NCBI GenBank assembly: GCA_947175295.1
Contig: CAMWMK010000033.1
Span: 1 to 33,571, forward strand
DNA from: an uncultured Porphyromonadaceae bacterium
GTDB lineage: Bacteria > Bacteroidota > Bacteroidia > Bacteroidales > Muribaculaceae
Direction of reading: 5' to 3'
DNA length: 33,571 nucleotides
Under the pieces are notes generated by a model. That model did not search any database. It was not told the origin of the DNA and worked only from the letters and a program-made list of their open reading frames with translations. The position numbers and the translations under genes are program-made. Each line of letters opens with the position of its first letter. The stretch's first letter is position 1. This document shows, one piece after another, positions 6,294 through 12,715 of this stretch.

Positions 6294-8615
6294 TCAGTGG
6301 GGATTCAAAGCGGTCCAGCGCGGATCGGGAGGGTCGAGCGTGATCTTTACATCGAGACCGAGACAGTCGGATATCTGGCGGATGAGCATTATGCGGCGTC
6401 CCACGAGATTGGTGGTGCGCAACCATTTGCCCTTGCTTATCTTTATGTAGGAGGAGGATTCCACGCCATGTCCCTTCTTGTCGGTGATCAATGTGCTGCC
6501 ATAAATGGGAATCCGCAGTGCCTCTACGCGCTCGATCCCGGCGGCTACGACGTAGGCCTTAAACAGTTCGTCAGCGTTTCCCTTATCCTTGATTCTGAAT
6601 CCGCGCCCTCTCAGGGAGACTATCTTCGTATCGAAGGCCACCTCGGAAGGGAGATCAATCCTTTGTTCCCAATGGAGCACGTAGTCTGGGGTATGGCTGG
6701 CCCTCCACGCAGCAGAGTCACCCTCGACATCGACGACATCATACCGACGCTGGCGCAGTGCCTGCTGAAACGAGGAAAGAAGCAGATGCTTTACGCGCCA
6801 GACGTAGTGAGGGGAATTCAATTCGGTGGCGATCCGGGGGTCGAGGCGAGTATATTCTACGTACCTCATTATCTTTTCGCGCCCCCAGAGTTTAGTACGC
6901 GGAAGGGCGTCGATTCCCTCCTTCAGTTGAATATGATAGTAATATTCCTGATCCATATCCATATATGTCTGGAAGAAGTCGGGTATCTTAGAAGGCCAGT
7001 CGGCAGGGACATACCTATCGGCCATCTCCTTGTAGATTGCTGATAGACTGTCTTGCGGGAAGAGACGGTTGCCGATGAAGATGCGGCGCTGCGCTCCTTC
7101 AAGCAGCGTGAGCATGAAGAGGGTCTTTGGAATGAAATGGATTCCATTGACTACGGTCTGATTCATGTCGGCTACCAGTCCGAGGCATTCTCCCATGGTG
7201 TCTATGCTCGGATAGAGGGTCTTGGAATCGCGTGCATCAGCCCAGCTCTTGAATTCACACTTCAGTACGGCGGTAAGTTTTTTTTCAAGCCTAAGGCGAA
7301 AATTCGGTTTCTGAAGGTAGGCGCCAAGCCTGGAGTCGAAGCGTGCGCAACGTGTAAACCGGAGGGCTACGGCCTTTGTCCACACCTGATCCATCCAGAA
7401 ATCATCGACGCCATCGGCCATCTCAAGCGTATAGAAACGCTCGGCGGTCATGCGGATGTATGCTTCGTAGAATTTTACGTTGTAGGGCCAGGCGGAAGGA
7501 ACGATACCTTTCCATATATTGGTATATATCTCGCTGAGAGGGGTATCGGGGTAAATCACGTCGCTTTCAATGAGCTGGCGATCATAAGCACGGATGAGGG
7601 TAAGCAGGAACACACTCCTTACTACGAAGTGACGGTCGGTATAGATATTACCGTAGACTTGGGAAAGGAGGTCGATCCATCCGTGCTGCGTATTCAGGCC
7701 ATATATCTTCGTCGGGGATGCGACTTCGGCCTGCGTCTGCTCCTCGACTACAGGCTCTTCGGAGTAGAAATCGTCGTCAACGTCGGGAGTTTCCCTGACT
7801 TCCGGAGATTTCCGGATTTCCGAGACGTCCTGAACTTCCGAAGCATCCTGATTTTCCGGATCGATACTGTCTGAATCGGCATCATCCATCTCCAGCTCCG
7901 CCTTAATTTCCGGGGCGACCTGGCTCCCGGCGATCAGGAGCCGCTCATAGATGAACTGCTTCCGCAGGGCCTTCTGCTCGCGGATCTCCGCTTCCACCTC
8001 CTGCCTACGGGCTGTAAGCTCACGCTCTATGGCTTCGAGTTCCTTCTGGCGGGCCTGTTGCTCGCGGGCTACCGCCTCGAGCTCCATCTGCCGGGCCATC
8101 TGCTGCTTAGCGACAGCATCAAGCATTTTCTGACGCACCTTCAGTTCCTGATCCTTCACCTCGGCTTCCCTCCGGCGGATGCTTTCCTCGGCCTCTATCT
8201 TGCTTCTGCGTATCCTATCCTGGGCTTCAAACTCATTGCGACGTACACTTTCCTCCTTGTTGAGGGCCTCGATCATCATCTCACGGGCCTGCTGCTCAAT
8301 CTTGACAGCCTCGTTTTCCTTCTGACGGGCCTGGTATTCACGATGGGAGGCTTCTGCGTTGCGCTGATTGATGACAAGATCGTCTGTCATCGCCTTAGCC
8401 CTCTTCTTATACAATTCCTCAACTTCCTGATTGTATTCCGATATCCGGGTATTCAGCGCCACCTCCTTCCGGCGCAGTTCCTGCATACGGTCATCCATGT
8501 TAGTTATGAATCTCTGCATATCTACTGCAAGCTGGCGTATGGCATCAGGCATCCTGGACTCTACAGGTGGGAATAAGAATTCCCAAAACTTTTTTATGAA
8601 GGATTTTTCGCTCAA
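6294..8615 (-). CDS. coiled-coil protein with duplicated C-terminal domain, unknown function
   Basis: About 773 residues, family not recognised. Residues ~35-225 are a long charged coiled coil rich in Glu, Arg, Gln and Ala (repeated QARQKE, AREQQAR, RRREAE). Residues ~240-305 are an acidic, disordered linker. Two homologous modules of about 164 residues follow: HFVVRSVFLLTLI, LSEIYTNIW and VPSAWP in the first match HFIPKTLFMLTLL, LSAIYKEMA and VPADWP in the second at the same spacing. The last ~100 residues are a separate domain (SLRGRGFRIKDKG). There is no signal peptide or membrane segment, so it is probably cytoplasmic and scaffold-like. Start choice: the promoter -7 box ends at 8642, so the upstream TTG at 8672 is excluded; TTG at 8615 gives MSEKSFIKKFWEF, and the first ATG is at 8552. 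GC-rich, unlike the R-M island beside it. Confidence 0.8.
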   Translation of the reverse strand: MSEKSFIKKFWEFLFPPVESRMPDAIRQLAVDMQRFITNMDDRMQELRRKEVALNTRISEYNQEVEELYKKRAKAMTDDLVINQRNAEASHREYQARQKENEAVKIEQQAREMMIEALNKEESVRRNEFEAQDRIRRSKIEAEESIRRREAEVKDQELKVRQKMLDAVAKQQMARQMELEAVAREQQARQKELEAIERELTARRQEVEAEIREQKALRKQFIYERLLIAGSQVAPEIKAELEMDDADSDSIDPENQDASEVQDVSEIRKSPEVRETPDVDDDFYSEEPVVEEQTQAEVASPTKIYGLNTQHGWIDLLSQVYGNIYTDRHFVVRSVFLLTLIRAYDRQLIESDVIYPDTPLSEIYTNIWKGIVPSAWPYNVKFYEAYIRMTAERFYTLEMADGVDDFWMDQVWTKAVALRFTRCARFDSRLGAYLQKPNFRLRLEKKLTAVLKCEFKSWADARDSKTLYPSIDTMGECLGLVADMNQTVVNGIHFIPKTLFMLTLLEGAQRRIFIGNRLFPQDSLSAIYKEMADRYVPADWPSKIPDFFQTYMDMDQEYYYHIQLKEGIDALPRTKLWGREKIMRYVEYTRLDPRIATELNSPHYVWRVKHLLLSSFQQALRQRRYDVVDVEGDSAAWRASHTPDYVLHWEQRIDLPSEVAFDTKIVSLRGRGFRIKDKGNADELFKAYVVAAGIERVEALRIPIYGSTLITDKKGHGVESSSYIKISKGKWLRTTNLVGRRIMLIRQISDCLGLDVKITLDPPDPRWTALNPH

Positions 8616-8641
8616 TTTGTCAGGTTTAAGGGTTATTTCGA

Positions 8642-8673
8642 CAAAGTTACAAAATTTTATCAACAAATACAAA
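8642..8673 (-). promoter_or_regulatory. promoter of the coiled-coil gene
   Basis: On the minus strand, TTTG (8673-8670), a 20-nt spacer and TAACTTTG (8649-8642) match the Bacteroidota consensus. It decides the start of the gene, because transcription must begin downstream of 8642. Confidence 0.7.
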
Positions 8674-8733
8674 TTTAAATGTAAATTTTGCAGGCTTTTG
8701 GAAAAATTTTGGGGCTAAAGGATTAGACACCGC

Positions 8734-8832
8734 ATCTATTCCCTCATAAAAATGTAGTGAAACTACATTTATTCCCCCATAAAAGTGTAGTGAAACTACA
8801 TTTATCCCCCCATAAAAGTGCATACTACTTGC
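8734..8832. repeat. 33-bp tandem repeat, three units
   Basis: Three contiguous 33-bp units at 8734-8766, 8767-8799 and 8800-8832. Units 1 and 2 are nearly identical and each carries a small hairpin (TGTAG-TGAAA-CTACA). Unit 3 matches over its first ~20 bases and then diverges into the -33 box of the next promoter. Units are contiguous without spacers, so this is not a CRISPR array. It lies just upstream of the ATPase remnant's promoter. Confidence 0.85.
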
Positions 8833-8859
8833 ATATCTCATTAATATTTAGTAATTTTG
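8829..8859 (+). promoter_or_regulatory. promoter of the ATPase remnant
   Basis: TTG (8829-8831), a 20-nt spacer and TAATTTTG (8852-8859) fit the Bacteroidota promoter. The -33 element lies at the end of the third 33-bp repeat unit. The promoter is intact although the gene it served is gutted, and it probably now drives the HExxH protein gene. Confidence 0.65.
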
Positions 8860-8864
8860 CACTT

Positions 8865-8969
8865 ATGAAAAGATATATTTACAAAGACCTTCTTAAATGG
8901 AAGGATTCCCGACGCCGCAAACCACTCATGCTCTATGGTGCAAGACAGGTGGGAGGGACTATCTGCTGA
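8865..8969 (+). pseudogene. 5' remnant of an AAA+ ATPase gene (DUF4143-type)
   Basis: The 34 codons begin MKRYIYKDLLKWKDS and continue RRRKPLMLYGARQVGGT before a stop at 8967. This is the N-terminus typical of the large Bacteroidota AAA+ ATPase/DUF4143 family, whose Walker A loop normally reads GARQVGKT. Here the essential Lys is Gly, and the remaining several hundred codons (P-loop completion, Walker B, DUF4143) are absent. The next gene starts one base after the stop, which suggests a deletion joining the 5' end of the ATPase gene to unrelated sequence near 8950. Confidence 0.7.
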
Positions 8970-8970
8970 G

Positions 8971-9318
8971 ATGCCGATGAAGGGGAAGCCGACTATCGTT
9001 AGGTGCCCTTGGATGCGGAAGGGTTACTGCATGAATCTCTTCGGAACGCTGTGGGCACGCGACACTTCATGGATCGACCGCAATGTCATCAACCATGAGC
9101 GGATCCATACGGCGCAGATGAGGGAACTGCTTTTCATTCCTTTTTATGTGATCTACGTGCTGGAGTGGCTGGTGAGGCTCGTGCTGTATCGGGATGGCCA
9201 TAAAGCTTACCTCAACATCTCTTTCGAGCGGGAAGCATACCGACACGGACACGATATGAAATACCTGACGCTGCGGAGGCATTACGCTTTCCTGCACTAT
9301 ATGCGGTCTGATAGATGA
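8971..9318 (+). CDS. small HExxH-motif protein, hypothetical
   Basis: A 115-residue basic protein. INHERIHTAQM (about residues 40-50) contains HERIH, a zincin-type HExxH motif. One hydrophobic helix follows (LLFIPFYVIYVLEWLVRLVLY, ~54-74), then a conserved-looking FEREAYRHGHD stretch that could supply a third zinc ligand. Similar short proteins with MNLFG and NHE.IHTAQM are familiar from Bacteroidales genomes as uncharacterised proteins. I chose the ATG at 8971 (MPMKGKP); an earlier in-frame ATG lies inside the ATPase remnant. The gene has no promoter of its own and is read from the remnant's promoter. Metalloprotease activity is inferred from the motif only; the protein is much shorter than known membrane zincins. 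Confidence 0.7.
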   Translation: MPMKGKPTIVRCPWMRKGYCMNLFGTLWARDTSWIDRNVINHERIHTAQMRELLFIPFYVIYVLEWLVRLVLYRDGHKAYLNISFEREAYRHGHDMKYLTLRRHYAFLHYMRSDR

Positions 9319-9320
9319 TG

Positions 9321-9342
9321 GCAATCAATTTTTTTTGATTGC
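9321..9342. terminator. hairpin after the HExxH gene
   Basis: GCAATCAA (9321-9328) pairs with TTGATTGC (9335-9342) around a T-rich loop, just after the stop at 9318. The T-run lies in the loop and not after the stem, so it is a weak or atypical terminator. Confidence 0.35.
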
Positions 9343-9361
9343 TGAAAACTATTTCGATATT

Positions 9362-9401
9362 AGTGGTGTTATAAATACACAAGTGTAATTATAACACCAC
9401 T
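9362..9401. promoter_or_regulatory. 40-bp palindrome, probable operator of the ADP-ribose cassette
   Basis: AGTGGTGTTATAA (9362-9374) is a perfect inverted repeat of TTATAACACCACT (9389-9401). The interior is itself palindromic: TACAC-AA-GTGTA at 9376-9387. In all, 18 of 20 base pairs match across the dyad. It ends 20 bp before the ATG of the first ARH gene. Size and position suit a dimeric repressor, and the NrtR-like regulator two genes downstream is the obvious candidate. An RNA hairpin in the leader is the alternative. Confidence 0.7.
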
Positions 9402-9421
9402 TAATTCATTAAATTCTGATT

Positions 9422-10249
9422 ATGGACAACAACTCTCTTTTCCAGGCTTCTAAATTAGTGGCGATGGGCGCAATCTGCGGCGATATCGTAGGCTCTGCCT
9501 TCGAATGGGATCCTATTAAAGATGTGGATTTTCCACTCCTCTCCTCCGACAGTATGTTTACCGACGATACGGTATGCACCGTAGCGCTTGCCGATGCGCT
9601 CGAGTCAAATCGGGACTATGCCGAAGTGCTGCAACGCTGGTGTCGCCGATACCCCCGTGCCGGTTACGGAGGAACATTCCGGAAATGGATCGTGACCGAC
9701 AATCCATTCCCCTACAACAGCTGGGGCAACGGATCAGCGATGCGGGTAAGTCCGGCCGGTGCCATAGCTACCAGTCTTGACGAGGCCATGCGTCTTGCCA
9801 AGGAATCCGCTGAGATCACCCACAATCATCCCGAAGGCATCAAGGGAGCGCAAGCTACGGCCGTGGCTATATTCTATGCGCTCCGAGGTATGGATAAAAG
9901 AGGGATAAAGGACGTCATCGAGATAGGATTCGGCTACGACCTATCGAGGGATTACCGCAAGATTCAGCGCGACTACCGGTTTGATGTCAGCTGCCAGGGG
10001 AGTGTGCCGGAGGCCATCATCGCGTTTCTCAAAAGTACGGACTACGAGTCGGCGATACGCCTCGCAGTGGCATTGGGCGGCGATGCCGACACCCAGGCTG
10101 CGATAGCGGGAGGAATCGCAGCTGCTTACTATAAGGAGATACCGGACTATATTCTGGATGAGTGCAGGAAACGACTTCCCATCGATATGCTGCAGACACT
10201 CGACAACTTCACACGCCGACTTGCCGAAACTTACAAGTATAAGTATTAA
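9422..10249 (+). CDS. ADP-ribosylglycohydrolase (DraG/ARH family)
   Basis: A 275-residue single-domain hydrolase of the DraG/ARH superfamily, which removes ADP-ribose from modified proteins, nucleic acids or small molecules using two Mg2+ ions. Visible signatures: GAICGDIVGSAFEW (16-29); the first metal site FTDDT (46-50); GNGSAMRVSPAG (102-113); and the second metal site GGDADTQAA (219-227) with Asp221 and Asp223. All metal ligands are present and the length is normal, so it should be active. There is no signal peptide, so it is cytoplasmic. It starts with the ATG 20 bp after the palindrome and is the first gene of the cassette. The substrate cannot be read from sequence; serine-, arginine- or DNA-linked ADP-ribose are all possible. 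Confidence 0.9.
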   Translation: MDNNSLFQASKLVAMGAICGDIVGSAFEWDPIKDVDFPLLSSDSMFTDDTVCTVALADALESNRDYAEVLQRWCRRYPRAGYGGTFRKWIVTDNPFPYNSWGNGSAMRVSPAGAIATSLDEAMRLAKESAEITHNHPEGIKGAQATAVAIFYALRGMDKRGIKDVIEIGFGYDLSRDYRKIQRDYRFDVSCQGSVPEAIIAFLKSTDYESAIRLAVALGGDADTQAAIAGGIAAAYYKEIPDYILDECRKRLPIDMLQTLDNFTRRLAETYKYKY

Positions 10250-10290
10250 GTATCGGCTTCGCAGTATCGGCGCTTCGCGCAGTATGGCTG
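10248..10290. repeat. AGTATCGG/CTTCGC repeat after the first ARH gene
   Basis: AGTATCGG recurs at 10249 and 10263, with a degenerate AGTATGG at 10281; CTTCGC blocks sit between them. The repeat begins within the TAA stop of the first ARH gene. The same element follows the stop of the second ARH gene (12536-12577). Confidence 0.6.
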
Positions 10291-10320
10291 CTTTGGGCGA
10301 AATAATGAAAATCAATGAAT

Positions 10321-11013
10321 ATGGAAGAAAAGAAATACTGCTATAAATATCCGCATCCGGCAGTGACTACCGACTGCGTGATCTTCGGATTTGACGGCGA
10401 GGAACTGAAGGTGCTGCTAATCGAACGCGGCATCACGCCCTATAAGGGACATTGGGCATTCCCGGGTGGTTTCCTGAACCCGAATGAGACGGCGGAGGAG
10501 GGAGCTCGCCGCGAGCTGCGCGAGGAGACAGGACTGGATTCCGCCCACATAGAACAGCTCCACACCTACTCCACCCCAGACCGCGATCCGCGCGAGAGGG
10601 TAATCACGATAGCCTACATCGCCCTCGTGAGGATACAGGATGTGAGGGGAGGCGACGATGCTGCCGACGCCGGATGGTTTCCGGTGGAAAACGTGCCGCC
10701 GTTGGCTTTCGACCACGGCGAAATACTCCGAGACGCGCTGCGTCGGCTAAGGGAGAGAATCTATTTCTACCCCTTGGGATATGAGCTGCTACCGGAGAAA
10801 TTCACATTAAAAGAGCTGCAGACGCTCTATGAGGCGGTGCTCGGTGTGCAGTTTGACCGCCGTAACTTCGCAAAGAAGATGCAGCGTCTCGACATTCTGA
10901 CGCAGCTCGACGAGACGGTATGGCCTACACCGAAACGGGAGGCAAAGCTCTACAGCTTCAATATCGAGAAATATAATGAACTAAAGAAACGTGGATTCAA
11001 AATAGAATTCTAA
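10321..11013 (+). CDS. nrtR: NrtR-like Nudix/winged-helix transcriptional regulator
   Basis: A 230-residue protein with the NrtR layout: an N-terminal Nudix domain (~10-140) and a C-terminal winged-helix DNA-binding domain (~155-230; KFTLKELQTLYEAVLG, then RRNFAKKM). NrtR proteins are usually repressors of NAD- or ADP-ribose-related genes that respond to ADP-ribose or NAD metabolites; a Bacteroides relative (AraR) controls arabinose genes. The Nudix box at 50-72 (GGFLNPNETAEEGARREL, then REETGL) fits GX5EX7REUXEEXGU exactly, so hydrolytic activity may be kept; many NrtRs have lost it. It lies between two ARH genes, with its stop 2 nt before the second, so ADP-ribose is a likely effector and the 40-bp palindrome the likely operator. 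ATG at 10321 was chosen; an in-frame ATG at 10315 would add two residues. The symbol reflects the family, not proven orthology. Confidence 0.85.
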   Translation: MEEKKYCYKYPHPAVTTDCVIFGFDGEELKVLLIERGITPYKGHWAFPGGFLNPNETAEEGARRELREETGLDSAHIEQLHTYSTPDRDPRERVITIAYIALVRIQDVRGGDDAADAGWFPVENVPPLAFDHGEILRDALRRLRERIYFYPLGYELLPEKFTLKELQTLYEAVLGVQFDRRNFAKKMQRLDILTQLDETVWPTPKREAKLYSFNIEKYNELKKRGFKIEF

Positions 11014-11015
11014 CC

Positions 11016-12536
11016 ATGAAAGATATCATCATAGATAAGGCACGGGGGTGCCTTGCTGCCGGAGCCGCCGGCGACGCTCTCGGCTATGCCGTGGAATTCT
11101 CCTCACTCAATCAGATCATCCATGAGTATGGAGAGGCGGGAATAACCGACTTCGAACTTGACCGGACGGAAACAGCACGATTTTCAGACGACACGCAGAT
11201 GACGCTCTTCACGGCGGAAGGTCTGCTCACGGCCTATGCCGACGGAGCCGATCCGAATCCGGAAACCATCCGCCACGACATGAAGGAGGCTCTTCTGGCA
11301 TGGTATGACACGCAGACGGCATTCCAGCTTCCCCTCCCCTCATCCTGGCTCTCACACATACGCGATCTCTGGGCGCGCCGCGCGCCGGGCAACACCTGCC
11401 TATCGGCGCTCCGGAGTTGGGCAAGCCATAGACCGGCCAAGAACGACTCGAAAGGTTGCGGCGCAGTGATGCGCATATCGCCAATCGGAGTCTTCTTCGG
11501 AGCCCGCGACATGAAGGACGCCGCCGACGTGGAGACGGCACGCCGACTAACGGCACGGGTGGCGGCCGACAACGCCCGCCTCACCCACTGCCACGACATG
11601 AGTACCCTCGCCTCCGTATTCACGGCCCTTCTCATATTCGAATGCATGCGGGTGCACGTGATCGACCGCCTTACGTTCCGCTCACTCATAGGGCTGGCCC
11701 TTACCGGCACATTGACCTCCATGCCGGGCTGCCGCTACTCGGATGAGTTCGTAGCCCTTATATCGAAAGCCGTCACGCTGGCCAACACCCGGCTCTCCGA
11801 CCGCGAGGCCATCGCTCAGTTGGGCGAGGGATGGGTGGCGGAAGAGACTGTAGCCATCGCTCTCTTCTGCGCCATGCGCTACATCCGCGACTTCGAAGGA
11901 TGCCTCGCAGCGGCAGTCAACCACGACGGCGACAGCGACTCCACTGGAGCCGTAGCGGGCAACATCATCGGCACCATCCTCGGATATACAGGCATACCGG
12001 AGAAATTCCGGAAGGGTCTGGAACTCCACGACGTCATCATCTCCATAGCTGACGACCTCGCGGGGGCATCAAGCAATAAGCAGATGCACGAGCGCTATGC
12101 ACTCCACCGCCCTTACGGCATAGCCGACAACCTCAAGTTTATCGCAGGCATGAAATTCACGCCTGAAAACATAACGAAACTCGGACCTGACGATGTCTTC
12201 GTTTTCGGCAGCAACCTCGCCGGATCGCATGGCGGAGGGGCGGCACGCGTGGCCCGCCAGCGCTTCGGAGCTATAATGGGTCAAGGAGTCGGGCCGCAGG
12301 GACTGTCGTATGCCATCCCTACGATGCAGGGAGGAGTGGAGACAATCAAACCCTATGTAGACGATTTCATCGAATATGCGAGGGAATGCGACCAGAATAC
12401 GTTTTACGTCACCCGCATCGGCTGCGGCATAGCAGGATTCCGCGACGAGGAAATTGCACCCCTCTTCCGCGAAGCGCTGAAACTATATAATGTGAGGTTG
12501 CCTGAGTCGTTCGTGCGCATACTGTTAAATGAGTAA
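11016..12536 (+). CDS. ADP-ribosylglycohydrolase fused to macrodomain-like module
   Basis: A 506-residue two-part protein. Residues ~1-355 are a DraG/ARH-family hydrolase: GAAGDALGYAVEF (16-28), first metal site FSDDT (56-60), GCGAVMRISPIG, and second metal site NHDGDSDSTGAVAGN. All ligands are present. Residues ~379-506 form a separate alpha/beta module with VFVFGSNLAGSHGGGAARVA (395-414) and, near 469, GCGIAGF. The Asn/Gly-rich first loop and the G-G-I-x-G-F second loop recall the two ADP-ribose-binding loops of macrodomains, so I infer an ADP-ribose-binding or -processing domain. Some phage-type proteins of unknown function carry a similar stretch. The gene begins 2 nt after the regulator's stop and is surely co-translated. 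One protein could capture and hydrolyse ADP-ribosylated substrate. Confidence 0.85.
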   Translation: MKDIIIDKARGCLAAGAAGDALGYAVEFSSLNQIIHEYGEAGITDFELDRTETARFSDDTQMTLFTAEGLLTAYADGADPNPETIRHDMKEALLAWYDTQTAFQLPLPSSWLSHIRDLWARRAPGNTCLSALRSWASHRPAKNDSKGCGAVMRISPIGVFFGARDMKDAADVETARRLTARVAADNARLTHCHDMSTLASVFTALLIFECMRVHVIDRLTFRSLIGLALTGTLTSMPGCRYSDEFVALISKAVTLANTRLSDREAIAQLGEGWVAEETVAIALFCAMRYIRDFEGCLAAAVNHDGDSDSTGAVAGNIIGTILGYTGIPEKFRKGLELHDVIISIADDLAGASSNKQMHERYALHRPYGIADNLKFIAGMKFTPENITKLGPDDVFVFGSNLAGSHGGGAARVARQRFGAIMGQGVGPQGLSYAIPTMQGGVETIKPYVDDFIEYARECDQNTFYVTRIGCGIAGFRDEEIAPLFREALKLYNVRLPESFVRILLNE

Positions 12537-12577
12537 GTATCGGAGCTTCGCGCAGTATCGGTTTCGCAGCATCGGCA
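12536..12577. repeat. AGTATCGG/CTTCGC repeat after the second ARH gene
   Basis: AGTATCGG at 12536 and 12554 and AGCATCGG at 12568, separated by CTTCGCGC/TTTCGC blocks. It starts at the last base of the stop codon, exactly as after the first ARH gene. The rest of the spacer to 12715 shows no clear promoter box or hairpin. Confidence 0.6.
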
Positions 12578-12715
12578 TTTATACTTGTTAACACAGTGAC
12601 AGTACTTTATTAAAATATGTGAAAGTTTGAAAGTGGATTAAACCATACGCCGCATCGCGGGTCAAAACATCGTAAACAATCGAGAAACAATAAAACTTTA
12701 ATACACGAAATCAAG

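Noticed and set aside
6252..8576. Long plus-strand open frames (for example 6252-7043, 7053-7874, 8058-8576)
   Set aside because: They are antisense to the coiled-coil gene, show no family motif or promoter, and reflect the codon bias of the real gene.
8616..8672. TTG start at 8672 for the coiled-coil protein
   Set aside because: It overlaps the -33 element; transcription should begin downstream of 8642.
8734..8832. CRISPR array
   Set aside because: The 33-bp units are contiguous with no spacers, and no cas gene is in the window.
11227..12029. Several overlapping frames opposite or inside the second ARH gene
   Set aside because: Arg/Ser/Pro-rich shadow translations of a GC-rich gene; the ARH reading carries all catalytic motifs.
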